Shown here one piece after another: positions 1 through 8,912 of a stretch of DNA of 64,000 bases. Source of the DNA: Plantibacter sp. PA-3-X8 (lineage in GTDB: Bacteria; Actinomycetota; Actinomycetes; Actinomycetales; Microbacteriaceae); assembly GCF_003856975.1 (NCBI RefSeq), contig NZ_CP033107.1:1178001-1242000 (forward strand). Reading direction: 5' to 3'. The translations under genes and the position numbers were made by a program. The notes below the pieces were generated by a model. The model was given only the letters and a program-made list of their open reading frames with translations, was not told where the DNA came from and made no database searches. How positions within the stretch are numbered: position 1 is the first letter of the stretch; the number at the start of each line of letters is the position of its first letter.

Positions 1-392
1 CACAGCCGTTCAGCGACGACGACCTCACCGCCTTGCTCGCCGTCTCCCGCGAGAACAACGCCCGCGCACAGCTCACCGGCATGCTCGTCCACCGTGACGG
101 ACGGTTCCTCCAGGTCCTCGAGGGCCCCGAGGCCGCCGTCCGCGAGCTGATGGTCACCCTCGCGGCCGATCCGCGCCACGCCGGTATCCGCGTGATGTTC
201 GAGGAGCCCATCCGCGAACGCCAGTTCGCCGCCTGGACCATGGGCTTCGAACGCGCCGACACCAGCTCCGCCGCACAGCTCGACGGCTACCGCGACACCT
301 TCGACGACCTCGACCGCGACGACCCGACGGCCACCATGCGCGCCCTGCAGGAACTCGCCCGCTGGTTCCGCAGCCGCGCCACGCGGAGCTGA
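1..392 (+). CDS. BLUF-domain blue-light sensor (5' end outside window)
   Basis: The reading frame is open from the first base, so the true start lies upstream; 129 residues are visible. They match most of a BLUF flavin-binding domain: the segment with the conserved Asn (SRENNARAQLTG), the GMLVHRDGRFLQVLEGP block with the conserved Gln, and the later FAAWTMGFE block. BLUF domains bind FAD non-covalently and rearrange hydrogen bonds on blue-light absorption; the conserved N-terminal Tyr should sit in the missing part. No output domain follows before the stop codon, so this looks like a short stand-alone BLUF protein of about 140-150 residues that would act through a partner. The gene is convergent with the HAD phosphatase gene. 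The family call is firm; the signalling role is unknown. Confidence 0.88.
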   Translation, partial: QPFSDDDLTALLAVSRENNARAQLTGMLVHRDGRFLQVLEGPEAAVRELMVTLAADPRHAGIRVMFEEPIRERQFAAWTMGFERADTSSAAQLDGYRDTFDDLDRDDPTATMRALQELARWFRSRATRS

Positions 393-423
393 GCCGCACT
401 CAAGCCCTCGCTCACACCCGCAG

Positions 424-1137
424 TCAGCCCGCGAGCTTGCCGATCGGGCTGTCGCCGAGGTTCGCGAGCAGCTCGGCGACATCACCGTAGACCGCGACCG
501 CACCGGCGTCACGGAGCTCCTGTTCGCCGAACCCACCGCTGCGCACGCCGATGCACTCCACACCGGCTCGCGCGGCCGCCTCGATGTCCCAGACGGCATC
601 GCCGACCATGACCGCTCGCGAGGCCGGCACGCCCGCACGATCGAGGGCGACCTCGACGATGTCGGGCTCCGGCTTGGCGGTCTCCACGTCACCGGACGAG
701 GTCGCCGCGAAGATCGCGTCGTCGACGTCGAGCAGCTCCCGCAGGATCTCGAGCTCGTTCTCCGGAGCCGAGGTCGCCAGCACGACTGCGATCCCGCGGC
801 CTGCCAACTCGCCGAGCAGCTCGCGCGCACCGCCGATCACCCGCAGCCGGGAGGTGTTCTGAAGGTAGTACTCGCTGTGCAACTCCTTCGCCCGCTCGCC
901 GTACTGCTCGACCTCGTCGGACCCGTCGAGGAGCGATTCGAGCAGCTGACCGCCGTCTTTGCCGATCGAGCGATGGATCCGCCACGCGTCGACCGGCCTG
1001 CCGGCATCGGCGAACGCGCGATCCCAGTCGTCGACGTGCAGGTAGTTCGAGTCGACGAGCGTCCCGTCGATGTCGAAGAGCACCGCGATGCGGTCGTCGG
1101 AGTTCTCGGGGACGGTGGTGTCAGCTGGTTCGGACAT
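424..1137 (-). CDS. HAD-superfamily hydrolase (phosphatase-like)
   Basis: This encodes 237 residues with all four HAD motifs: DIDGTLVDSN (nucleophile and acid Asp), a Thr in VVLATSAP, Lys in AKPEPD, and GDAVWDIEAA with the second metal-binding acid. The helical cap between motifs I and II is of the phosphoglycolate phosphatase/beta-phosphoglucomutase type (subfamily IA). It probably dephosphorylates a small sugar phosphate or related metabolite in the cytoplasm; the substrate cannot be told from sequence. I chose the ATG at 1137; an in-frame TTG at 1149 would add four residues but has no better ribosome-binding site. The gene converges with the BLUF gene and is not obviously in an operon. Confidence 0.85.
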   Translation of the reverse strand: MSEPADTTVPENSDDRIAVLFDIDGTLVDSNYLHVDDWDRAFADAGRPVDAWRIHRSIGKDGGQLLESLLDGSDEVEQYGERAKELHSEYYLQNTSRLRVIGGARELLGELAGRGIAVVLATSAPENELEILRELLDVDDAIFAATSSGDVETAKPEPDIVEVALDRAGVPASRAVMVGDAVWDIEAAARAGVECIGVRSGGFGEQELRDAGAVAVYGDVAELLANLGDSPIGKLAG

Positions 1138-1226
1138 GCGTCCAGTCAAACCCGCGAGCCCGCGATTGTGAAGCGGTGGTCATTCTCCACAGAACGTGCG
1201 AGCCCGCGGACGCGGCAACGCCGCCG

Positions 1227-1781
1227 CTACTGGAACCGACTCGTGAGGATCACCGAGCTGGTCGCATCGTCGAGGAACACCTGCGTCGAGCGGCCGTCCT
1301 GTGAGAAGGCGTCGTCGAGAGCGGACGAACGCACGAGCGGTCCCGGCGGCAGTGCGTCGTCGAGTCCGGCGTCGAGGTCCGGGAGCTCCGCCTTCGCGTC
1401 CGAGCCCGCCTCACCGGGTGCGAGCGCACGCAGTTCCGCGTAGCCGATCTCGTCCAGGAGGACGACCGCATCGATCCAGTACGTGCTCGGGCCCGGAACC
1501 CGCTCGTCGCCCATGGTTCCCGACATCCAGGTCGCCGAAAGCGCGGTGGCGAGCTGCGGGAAGCGGTCGGTGAGCGGGCCGAGCTCGTGCCGGATCTCAC
1601 CGGTGCCCGAGCGGGTGGCGGAGTCCGATGCCGATGCGGATGCCGCCGTCGTCCGGTCCGGCGACGGTGACGACGCGCAGCCGGCGAGCAGACCGGCGAC
1701 CACGACGACCACCGTGGCCACGACGGTCGCGCGCGGCGCGAGACGGTGACGTCGATCGTGCATCCGAGCAGTCGTGTCCAT
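1227..1781 (-). CDS. Putative secreted lipoprotein, function unknown
   Basis: This 184-residue protein begins with a charged N-terminus, a hydrophobic stretch (ATVVATVVVVVAG) and a lipobox (LLAGC), so it should be exported and lipid-anchored at the cell surface. A low-complexity Ser/Ala/Thr linker follows the cysteine. The rest is a mixed alpha/beta-looking domain in which I recognise no family. A second Met seven codons in (1763) could be the real start. It is transcribed away from the ABC exporter gene at 1881, so the two share a roughly 100-bp upstream region. Codon use is like the neighbours, which suggests a resident gene. Confidence 0.6.
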   Translation of the reverse strand: MDTTARMHDRRHRLAPRATVVATVVVVVAGLLAGCASSPSPDRTTAASASASDSATRSGTGEIRHELGPLTDRFPQLATALSATWMSGTMGDERVPGPSTYWIDAVVLLDEIGYAELRALAPGEAGSDAKAELPDLDAGLDDALPPGPLVRSSALDDAFSQDGRSTQVFLDDATSSVILTSRFQ

Positions 1782-1880
1782 GCCAGCAGCCTAGAGGTCG
1801 TCGATCACTGTCCGTTCGGCCAGCCCGGGACTGTGCGGCAGGCGGGGGTGCCCGTAACGGCTTGCGCCGAGGCTGGAGCC

Positions 1881-2627
1881 ATGAACCTCTCCACTCATCC
1901 CATCGAGGCTCGCGGGCTCCGCAAGACCTTCCACGGTCGCCCGCGCGTCGATGACGTGTCCTTCACCGTCGACCCCGGCCGGGTCGTCGGACTCCTCGGT
2001 CCCAACGGTGCCGGGAAGACCACCACCATCCGCCTGCTGCTGGGACTCGCCCGTCCCGACGCGGGGGACGGCCTCATCCTCGGCCGCCCGTACCGCGAGC
2101 TCGAGCAGCCGGCTCGCATCGTCGGCGCCGTCCTCGACGCGGGCGGACTCCACCCGGCTCGCACCGGGCGGCAGCACCTCCGCATCGCCGCCGCGCGGAT
2201 CGGGGTCGACGCTGCCCGCATCGACGCGGTCCTCACCGAGGTCGGGATGGCACGCGACGCCGACCGCCCCGCCGGCGGGTACTCGCTCGGGATGCGTCAG
2301 CGCATCGCGATCGCCGCAGCCCTCCTCGGCGAGCCGGCCGTGCTCATCCTCGACGAGCCGTCGAACGGCCTGGACCCTGCGGGCATGCAGTGGTTGCGAC
2401 TCCGGCTGCGTGCCTTCGCCGACGCGGGTGGGACGGTCCTGCTCTCGTCCCACCTCCTGTCCGACGTCCAGGACATCGCAGACGACGTGGTCGTCATCAC
2501 CGACGGGCGCGTCGTGGCCCAGTCGTCGATGGGCGACATCCTCGCCGCATCGGGCGGCGACCTCGAGGCGTACTACCTCCAGGTCACCGGAAGCGCCCAG
2601 CTCATCGAGAACAGGGAGGTGCGCTGA
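1881..2627 (+). CDS. ABC-2 type exporter, ATP-binding protein
   Basis: This 248-residue protein is a complete ABC nucleotide-binding domain: Walker A GPNGAGKTT (residues 40-48), signature YSLGMRQR, Walker B VLILDEP followed by SNGLDPAG, and the switch His in LLSSHLLSD. The degenerate YSLGM signature in place of LSGGQ and the short C-terminal tail resemble the BcrA/NatA-like group of drug, lantibiotic or lipid exporters. The ATG at 1881 is preceded by a GGCTGGAG stretch; the frame is open further upstream, but that part does not resemble the family. It overlaps the permease gene by one base (TGATG), so the two are co-translated. The two-component genes nearby (4761-6673) could control it; that is inference. 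Confidence 0.88.
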   Translation: MNLSTHPIEARGLRKTFHGRPRVDDVSFTVDPGRVVGLLGPNGAGKTTTIRLLLGLARPDAGDGLILGRPYRELEQPARIVGAVLDAGGLHPARTGRQHLRIAAARIGVDAARIDAVLTEVGMARDADRPAGGYSLGMRQRIAIAAALLGEPAVLILDEPSNGLDPAGMQWLRLRLRAFADAGGTVLLSSHLLSDVQDIADDVVVITDGRVVAQSSMGDILAASGGDLEAYYLQVTGSAQLIENREVR

Positions 2628-3451
2628 TGTTCCGCGCTGAACTCATCGGTCTCGTCACCACGACCGCGACGAAGGTCACCGCGGCGGTCGCCGTCGTGGG
2701 ACTCATCGTCACGCAACTCGCCTTCGTCACGCTCATGCCCGCCCTCGCCGACGGCGACATCGGCCCTGGCCTCGACGCCCTCGGGAGCGACTTCCCCGTC
2801 CTGGACCTCGCCTCCCGTGCCGTGCAACTCGACGCGCTCAACCCACTCGGTGCGTCGATGGGCAGCGGCTCCATCGGCGTCGCACTCCTGGCGATCACCC
2901 TGCTCGGCGTGCTCGCCGGCACGAGTGACGACCGCTACGGGGGCATCGTCGGCGCCGCCCTCGCCTCGCCGAAGCGGTTCCGCATCGTCGCAGCCAAGGC
3001 GGGCGCGGTCGCACTCGTCGGCGCCGTCCTCGGTGTCGTGCTCGCCCTCGTCAGCCTGGTCACGCTCGTGATGACCCTGGCAGCGACCGGAACGCCGTTC
3101 GTCCTCGGACTCCCGGACCTCGCAGCACGGTTCGGGCTCGGCGTCCTCGCCGTCACCGCCCTGTCGGTCATCGGCCTCGCGGTCGGACTCATCGTCCGCA
3201 CCCAGCTCGCCGGCGTTCTGACGATGATCGCGATCCTCATCCTCGAACCGGTCGTCGTCTCCTCGATCCAGCTGGTCACCGGCGGCACCGTGCCGGCCTG
3301 GACCCAGTTCCTGCCCGTCGCCCTCGCACAGGGCGTCATCCACGGCGGAACGGACGGGCTCGGACCGATCGTCGTCATCCTCGCCCTCGTGGCCCTCACC
3401 GCCGCCCTCACTGCGGCCGCATCCGCTGCGCTCTCGCGCCGCGACATCTGA
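2627..3451 (+). CDS. ABC-2 type exporter, membrane permease
   Basis: This 274-residue protein has about six hydrophobic segments in the arrangement of ABC-2 permeases of the BcrB/NatB kind: one near residues 13-35, then a central block of several helices and a last one before the RRD terminus. Low-complexity Ala/Val/Leu sequence gives no substrate clue. GGGAGGT stands just upstream of the ATG. The start overlaps the end of the ATPase gene, so it is almost certainly that protein's partner. The serine hydrolase gene follows 14 bases later, which suggests a three-gene operon. Confidence 0.82.
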   Translation: MFRAELIGLVTTTATKVTAAVAVVGLIVTQLAFVTLMPALADGDIGPGLDALGSDFPVLDLASRAVQLDALNPLGASMGSGSIGVALLAITLLGVLAGTSDDRYGGIVGAALASPKRFRIVAAKAGAVALVGAVLGVVLALVSLVTLVMTLAATGTPFVLGLPDLAARFGLGVLAVTALSVIGLAVGLIVRTQLAGVLTMIAILILEPVVVSSIQLVTGGTVPAWTQFLPVALAQGVIHGGTDGLGPIVVILALVALTAALTAAASAALSRRDI

Positions 3452-3465
3452 AAGGAACCACCCAC

Positions 3466-4692
3466 ATGAACGACCAGGCCCCGACCCACACGCAGACCAA
3501 GACGCAGCACCAGACCCGTCACCGGACGCTCATCGCCGTCTCGGCCGCCGCCGCGCTGCTCGCCGGAACCGTCTCCCTCAGCGCCTGCTCCAGCGCCACG
3601 GAGCAGACCGCCGACACCGGCTCCGAATCGGGCCCGCTGCAGGACCGGATGCAGTCGCTCGTCGACGCCGGCTACCCCGCGGCGCTCGCCTCGGTGATCG
3701 GGCCGGACGGTGAGGCGATCGACGTCGCCGCCGGCATCGGCGACCTCGCGACCGACGAGCCGGCTCCGGTCGACGGCGAGGTGCGGATCGCGAGCAACAC
3801 GAAGATGTTCGTCTCGACCGTCGTCCTGCAGCTCGTCGAGGAGGGCAAGGTCGCGCTCGACGCCCCGATCGACTCCTACCTCCCTGGGCTCATCACCGGC
3901 GACGGCATCGACGGCACCCGCATCTCGGTCCGTCAGCTGCTCCAGCACACGGCGGGGCTCCCCGAGTACGCCGACCAGATCGCCGCCGACGCGTTCGCGG
4001 CACAGGAGCGGTACACCTCGCCCCGCGACATGCTCGAAATCGCCCTCGCCAAGCCGGCCGTGTTCGCGCCGGGGGAGCGGTGGGCGTACAGCAACACGAA
4101 CTACCTCGTGCTGGGGCTCATGGTCGAGAGCGTCACCGACCGGGCGCTCGCCCAGCAGATCGACGAGCGCATCGTCAAGCCGCTCGACCTCGAGCACACG
4201 TACTTCCCGGCGCCGGGCGAACGCGAGCTGCGCGGTGAGCACCCGCACGGGTACCACGCGAAGACCGTCGGCGACCTCCTGGACATCACGGCCCTCGACA
4301 CCTCGTTCGCCTGGTCCGCGGGTGCGCTCGTCTCGACGCCGCACGAGCTCAACGTCTTCATGAAGGCCCTGCTCGACGGCGAACTCCTGGACGAGGAGAC
4401 CCTCGCCGAGATGCAGACCACGGTTCCGGCCGGCGACGAGCTGTGGCCGGGAGCGGGTTACGGGCTCGGCCTGCAGAGCTACCCGCTGAGCTGCGGCGGC
4501 GTGGCCTGGGGTCATGGCGGCGACATCCCCGGAACCCAGACGCGCAACGCGGTCGGTCCCGACGGCACGGCCGTCACCATCGCCGTCACCTCGCTGCCGT
4601 GGGCGGTCGTCTCGCCCGACGACAACGAGCGGTTGATGAAGCAGTACCGGATCGTCGTCGACGCCCTCGACGCGACCCTCTGCGAGCGATGA
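3466..4692 (+). CDS. Secreted beta-lactamase-fold serine hydrolase (D-alanyl-D-alanine carboxypeptidase/class C-like), lipoprotein
   Basis: This 408-residue protein has a signal peptide ending in lipobox LSAC (Cys41), so it is likely exported and lipid-anchored. The catalytic motifs of the class C beta-lactamase/DD-peptidase family are present: SNTK (Ser110, Lys113), YSN (Tyr208-Asn210) and a C-terminal GHGGDIPG in place of KTG. Such enzymes cleave D-Ala-D-Ala peptides, other D-amino acid peptides or esters outside the cell; beta-lactam hydrolysis cannot be assumed. AAAGGA lies nine bases before the ATG. It sits directly behind the exporter permease, which suggests a shared role in envelope stress or antibiotic defence (inference). 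A perfect hairpin follows at 4707-4746. Confidence 0.85.
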   Translation: MNDQAPTHTQTKTQHQTRHRTLIAVSAAAALLAGTVSLSACSSATEQTADTGSESGPLQDRMQSLVDAGYPAALASVIGPDGEAIDVAAGIGDLATDEPAPVDGEVRIASNTKMFVSTVVLQLVEEGKVALDAPIDSYLPGLITGDGIDGTRISVRQLLQHTAGLPEYADQIAADAFAAQERYTSPRDMLEIALAKPAVFAPGERWAYSNTNYLVLGLMVESVTDRALAQQIDERIVKPLDLEHTYFPAPGERELRGEHPHGYHAKTVGDLLDITALDTSFAWSAGALVSTPHELNVFMKALLDGELLDEETLAEMQTTVPAGDELWPGAGYGLGLQSYPLSCGGVAWGHGGDIPGTQTRNAVGPDGTAVTIAVTSLPWAVVSPDDNERLMKQYRIVVDALDATLCER

Positions 4693-4706
4693 TCACTTCC
4701 CACCGG

Positions 4707-4746
4707 ACGCCGAGCGCCGGCCCCCACCGGGGTCGGCGCTCGGCGT
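4707..4746 (+). terminator. Strong hairpin between serine hydrolase and histidine kinase genes
   Basis: The 13-base arms ACGCCGAGCGCCG (4707-4719) and CGGCGCTCGGCGT (4734-4746) are perfect inverted repeats around a 14-base loop. There is no T-run, as is common in high-GC actinobacterial terminators. It lies 15 bases past the hydrolase stop and ends 14 bases before the chosen ATG of the kinase. This argues that the kinase starts at 4761 rather than at the ATG overlapping the hydrolase stop (4689), which would place the hairpin inside the coding region. Confidence 0.6.
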
Positions 4747-4760
4747 GGTTGACTCGACCC

Positions 4761-6017
4761 ATGACCTCTCCCGCACGGCCCGCCCCTGTCGCGGCCCGTC
4801 TGCGCTCGGCGCTCCCGCCGGTCCTGGTCCTCGCCGGTGCGGTGGGGTATCTCGGGGTCGTCCCGTGGGTCGACGAGCTGCACGCCGTGCCGGGTCAGGT
4901 GTCACCGTGGGCGCACGCGGGGCTGGTCGTGCTCCAGGCCATCGCCCTGCTCTTCCGGCGTCGGCACCGTGTCGCGGTGTTCGGCGTGGCGGTCCTCCTC
5001 GACCTCGTGGTCCTCGGGTCCAGTGGTGGCGAACTCGGGATCGGCTCGTTCGGCGTGATCCTCGCCACCTACGCGCTCGCTCGTCGCGCGGAGCGGCGGA
5101 CGGTCATCCGCGCGCTGGTGGCCGGTGCCGTCGCGACGACGGTCATCGGCGGGATCGCGATGGCCTTCGGGTCGTCCGAGGAGCCGCTCATCCTCGTGTT
5201 CGCGGCCGTCGCGCGCATCGTGTTGCAGTACGTGCTCCCGGCCGGCGTCGCCGAGTACGCGAGGGGTCGCGAGCGCTTGCTGTCGGCGATCGAGGACCAG
5301 GCACGCATGGCCGAGAACGAGCGTCGCATCAGCGTGCAGAACGACCTCCGCGCTGAGCGCACCGCCCTCGCGCGGGAGCTGCACGACATCGCCGGGCACC
5401 ACCTGTCGGGGATCATCGTCAGTGCGCAGGCGGCCAGCGCTCTGGTCGAGCGCGACCCGGAACGCGCTCGGGAGATGCTCCAGACGGTGCAGTCCGATGC
5501 CCGCACCACGCTCGTGGACCTGCGGCGGACGGTCGGCCTGCTGCGCAGCGATGATGCGGACGTCCAGGGCGGCGGAGACGGATCAACGCTTGGTCCGGCG
5601 ACCACTCCGATGATCGCGGCGATCCCGGAACTCGTCGAGGCGGCGCGGTCGCGGGGGCAGCACGTCGCCTACACCGTGACCGGCGAGCCTCGTGTGCTGG
5701 GGCCGCTTGCGGAGACGGCCGCGTACCGGACCGTCCAGGAGTCGCTGGCGAACGCTGCCCGGCACGCGCCCGGAGCCGTCTGCCGCGTGGCGGTGCGGTT
5801 CGAGGTGGACGCGATCGAGCTCATCGTGACGAACGCGGCGTCGTCGCAGCGGCCTGCGTCGCCGTCTCGTGACGGTTATGGCCTCTGGGGCATGCGCGAG
5901 CGTGCGGAGCTCATCGGAGCGCGATTGACCGCGGCGCCGACGGACGACGGCGGGTGGCGCAACCGCCTGACCATCCCCGACGAACACCGTCCCGACCAGC
6001 ATCGGAGTGACCAATGA
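4761..6017 (+). CDS. Sensor histidine kinase, NarL/DesK type
   Basis: This 418-residue protein has a membrane-embedded N-terminal half with about five to six hydrophobic helices and no large extracytoplasmic loop. A coiled-coil linker leads to a HisKA_3 dimerisation box (ARELHDIAGHHLSG, with the phospho-accepting His) and an HATPase_c domain (N-box QESLANAARHAPGA, G-box YGLWGMRERAEL). Kinases with this layout sense envelope or membrane perturbation. The gene overlaps the response regulator gene by four bases (ATGA). An in-frame ATG at 4689 would overlap the upstream stop, but the hairpin at 4707-4746 makes it less likely. Confidence 0.88.
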   Translation: MTSPARPAPVAARLRSALPPVLVLAGAVGYLGVVPWVDELHAVPGQVSPWAHAGLVVLQAIALLFRRRHRVAVFGVAVLLDLVVLGSSGGELGIGSFGVILATYALARRAERRTVIRALVAGAVATTVIGGIAMAFGSSEEPLILVFAAVARIVLQYVLPAGVAEYARGRERLLSAIEDQARMAENERRISVQNDLRAERTALARELHDIAGHHLSGIIVSAQAASALVERDPERAREMLQTVQSDARTTLVDLRRTVGLLRSDDADVQGGGDGSTLGPATTPMIAAIPELVEAARSRGQHVAYTVTGEPRVLGPLAETAAYRTVQESLANAARHAPGAVCRVAVRFEVDAIELIVTNAASSQRPASPSRDGYGLWGMRERAELIGARLTAAPTDDGGWRNRLTIPDEHRPDQHRSDQ

Positions 6018-6673
6018 TCCGCCTCCTCATCGCCGACGACCAAGCGGTCGTCCGCGCCGGCCTCTCGGTGATCCTCGGTGCCGAGCCCGACATCGAGGTG
6101 GTGGGCGAGGCGATCGACGGTGCCGACGCGGTGCGGTTGGCGAAGGAGCTGCGTCCGGACCTGATCTGCATGGACATCCGGATGCCGGGTACGGACGGGA
6201 TCGCGGCGACCCGCACGATCACGGCGGATCCGGATCTCGACGCCGACGTCCTCATCCTCACGACCTTCGACGTCGACGCGGACGTGTTCGCCGCCCTCGA
6301 AGCCGGTGCAGCAGGTTTCCTGCTCAAGGGCGCGGACGAGGCGACGCTGCTCGCTGCGATCCGGTCCGTCGCAGCAGGGGAGGGGACCCTCGACCAACGC
6401 CTCACACGCCGCATCCTGCGCGAGTTCTCGGAGCGCCGACGCGAGGCCCCGGTTGTGACGTCAGCGGCCGAGTCGCCGCTCACCGATCGCGAGTTCGAGG
6501 TCCTCGACCTGCTGGCGCAGGGACTCTCCAATGCAGAGATCGCCGACCGCCTGTTTGTCGAACCCACCACGGTGAAGTACCACCTCGCCGGTCTGCTGCA
6601 GAAGACGGGAGCGCGCGACCGCCTCCAGGCCGTGCTCTGGGGCATCCGCGCGGGCCTCGTCGACCCTCGTTGA
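6014..6673 (+). CDS. Response regulator, NarL/LuxR family
   Basis: This 219-residue protein has an N-terminal receiver domain with the acidic pair Asp8-Asp9, phospho-acceptor Asp54 (MDIRMPG) and Lys105 (LLKG). The C-terminal LuxR-type HTH contains LTDREFEVLDLLAQG, SNAEIADRL and TTVKYHLAGLLQK. It should be phosphorylated by the kinase encoded just upstream and bind promoters as a dimer. The ABC exporter and serine hydrolase operon upstream is the obvious candidate target. Its end marks the edge of typical host-like codon use; the next gene is clearly less GC-rich. Confidence 0.92.
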   Translation: MIRLLIADDQAVVRAGLSVILGAEPDIEVVGEAIDGADAVRLAKELRPDLICMDIRMPGTDGIAATRTITADPDLDADVLILTTFDVDADVFAALEAGAAGFLLKGADEATLLAAIRSVAAGEGTLDQRLTRRILREFSERRREAPVVTSAAESPLTDREFEVLDLLAQGLSNAEIADRLFVEPTTVKYHLAGLLQKTGARDRLQAVLWGIRAGLVDPR

Positions 6674-6785
6674 GCGGTGGGCGTCGAATGCGAACGACAT
6701 AGGCATCATCGGCTCGTGTGGGCGAGTGGTGGAGTGCGGAACATAGTCAAAGGTGTGCCCGTCGCTCACGCGTTCATCTTCCTCA

Positions 6786-8912
6786 ATGTCGTTGTCGGGT
6801 TTTAATTCGACACCCGCCGATGTACGGCAGAGTGGTGACGTGCCCGAAACCGAAGATGTGCGGCCTATGTGGACCGACGAACCATTCGACGTTCACGCCG
6901 AGGACCCATTTGGTCGCGGAACTTTTGTAGACACCGTGGTCAAACGGATCCAGGTCGCGAGCGCGACTGATTCGAGCACGGTTTTTGGCTTGGTGGGTCC
7001 GTGGGGTTCCGGTAAGACGTCCATCCTCGATCGCGTACGCGCTGGGCTCGCGGATGACTGGCAAATCGCAGAATTTACTCCGTGGTCGAGCGGCGACGCT
7101 GCTTCGATGTCCTTGGAGTTCGTCAACACCGTGGCTGACCTTCTAGGCGAGAAGGCGGTGGGCGAGACGCGCGCGACTCTCGCCGGCTATGCCGGATTCA
7201 TCACTCCGTTGCTCGAGGCGATTCCGTTCGTGGGTGGCGGCGTGAAGGGAGCCACCGAACATGCGCTGGAAGCTATCGCCAGTCGGCCGCCTTGGCACAA
7301 GCAGTTCGCCGAGCTATCGAAAGCCATTCAGTCGCTTGAGAAGCGAGTACTCATCGTGGTCGACGATGTGGACCGGCTTGGTGGGAGCGAGCTGCTGACG
7401 CTGCTCAGAGTCATCCGGCTACTCGGGCGTTTCCGCGGCGTTCACTACCTCGTCGCGTACGACCAGGACACGGTCGAGGACCTGCTGCGTTCCACCGGCT
7501 CGGTAGGCCGTTCGGCGGCATTCATGGAGAAAATCGTGCAGTATCCCTTCGAGACTCCGCCAGTCCCACGCGCCGCCGTAATTCGCCTCCTCAGCGGGGT
7601 AATCGAGGAGCTACTCGCGGCGACCGGCGTCCGGCTCGACTCATACGGATTGCAACGAGCCACGAACCTAGTGGATGTGCTCTCACCACAGTTGCGCACG
7701 CCGCGCGCGCTAGGGCGATTCAGGGAGCATCTTGCGGCCTTCGCAAATCACGTCGCAACGGCCAGGTTGGACCTCCTGGATTACGTTGCCGTGACGTGGC
7801 TACGACTCAACGCCCACGGCGTTTGGGCGCTACTTGAACCGTGGCACCAGGAACTCCGTAGCGGTGGACGACAAATCTCCACGACCAAGACCGAGGAGCT
7901 GACAGCAGCCGACTGGGAAGACCGGATCGCTCTGGCGCATCCGCAGGCGGACCGCGCGGGCACCCTCGAAGTGCTGTCCTTCCTCTTCGAAGGTGTCGAT
8001 GTGCGTGGAAGACGATCGTTCATTGCACATCCGCGCGCGATGAACGACCCGACCTACTTCGGACGCTACCTGCTGCTCGCCATCCCAGAGGATGATGTAG
8101 ACGACGAGCCGATTAGGGTCGTTGCGACTGAGATGGACGAGGTCAGGTTCCCGCAGGCGGCAGCCGAACTCGCGGTCGTCATCGATGGCAATGACGACGC
8201 ACTCGCGAACCTCGCCCTGAATCGGCTGACGTCTCTGCGAGCCGAGCACAAGACCCCAAACCTCCAGCTCCTTGAGTTCCTCACCGCGCGCATGAAGGCC
8301 AGAGCCGAAGAAGAGGATCGCGTCGGGTCACCACGAACGGGATTGCGCGAGATTCTCTCAAGGGAAGTGGCTCGTTGCGTCCTCGCCGGCCAGACGACGG
8401 CTTCGGCCGTCATTGAGATGCTCGGCGAAGCGGAAGCACTGAACGTGGTGTGGATGGCACCTCGGTCAGCTGAGTTCCGCGGTAGAGGGGGCGAGATCGC
8501 GAACGGCTTCGCACGCATCTGGGCGGAGCGTTTGAAGTCAGACCCTAGCCGGTACCTGGCGGATGGCCGCCTGGGTGCCGTAGCTGAGCTCGTAACCTAT
8601 TCTCTGGAGCCCGGAGATACGAACGGTCTTCTGGACCAAGCCATCACCGAATACGCCAGCTTTCTCGAACTGGCCAAAGGTTTCGTCTACCTGAAGGAGT
8701 GGCTAGGCAACGGCTCTACCTATGAGCTGAGCTTCCGCGCCGAGCCATTCATGATCCTTATTAGCGAGGCTGTGCGTGAAAAGTACCGCTCTGCTGTGGC
8801 CGAGGATGCCGGTGAGCTTCAGTACGAAATCGAGGATCTCCCCTCTCGCGACGTCGCTGATGAAATCCTTCGCGCGTTCGCGGTAGATTCGATCTATGGG
8901 CTCTACTCCTGA
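6786..8912 (+). CDS. KAP-family P-loop NTPase
   Basis: From the ATG at 6786 this is 708 residues. A KAP NTPase domain begins at about residue 29 (MWTDEPFDVHAEDPFGR) with Walker A GPWGSGKTS (71-79) and Walker B VLIVVDDVDRL. The stretch GFITPLLEAIPFVGGGVKG between them is the short hydrophobic insertion typical of KAP proteins and may be a membrane hairpin. The C-terminal half is helical and unassigned. KAP NTPases are STAND-like ATPases, frequent in mobile and defence islands, often with an unknown partner. Starts at 6753 (GTG), 6840 (GTG) or 6867 (ATG) are also possible because no start has a good Shine-Dalgarno sequence. Codon use is clearly more AT-rich than in the genes before 6.7 kb, which indicates acquisition with the CBASS genes next to it. 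Confidence 0.8.
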   Translation: MSLSGFNSTPADVRQSGDVPETEDVRPMWTDEPFDVHAEDPFGRGTFVDTVVKRIQVASATDSSTVFGLVGPWGSGKTSILDRVRAGLADDWQIAEFTPWSSGDAASMSLEFVNTVADLLGEKAVGETRATLAGYAGFITPLLEAIPFVGGGVKGATEHALEAIASRPPWHKQFAELSKAIQSLEKRVLIVVDDVDRLGGSELLTLLRVIRLLGRFRGVHYLVAYDQDTVEDLLRSTGSVGRSAAFMEKIVQYPFETPPVPRAAVIRLLSGVIEELLAATGVRLDSYGLQRATNLVDVLSPQLRTPRALGRFREHLAAFANHVATARLDLLDYVAVTWLRLNAHGVWALLEPWHQELRSGGRQISTTKTEELTAADWEDRIALAHPQADRAGTLEVLSFLFEGVDVRGRRSFIAHPRAMNDPTYFGRYLLLAIPEDDVDDEPIRVVATEMDEVRFPQAAAELAVVIDGNDDALANLALNRLTSLRAEHKTPNLQLLEFLTARMKARAEEEDRVGSPRTGLREILSREVARCVLAGQTTASAVIEMLGEAEALNVVWMAPRSAEFRGRGGEIANGFARIWAERLKSDPSRYLADGRLGAVAELVTYSLEPGDTNGLLDQAITEYASFLELAKGFVYLKEWLGNGSTYELSFRAEPFMILISEAVREKYRSAVAEDAGELQYEIEDLPSRDVADEILRAFAVDSIYGLYS

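Noticed and set aside
4689..4760. An upstream ATG for the first histidine kinase overlapping the serine hydrolase stop
   Set aside because: A perfect hairpin at 4707-4746 would lie inside the extended coding region, and the added residues do not resemble the family.
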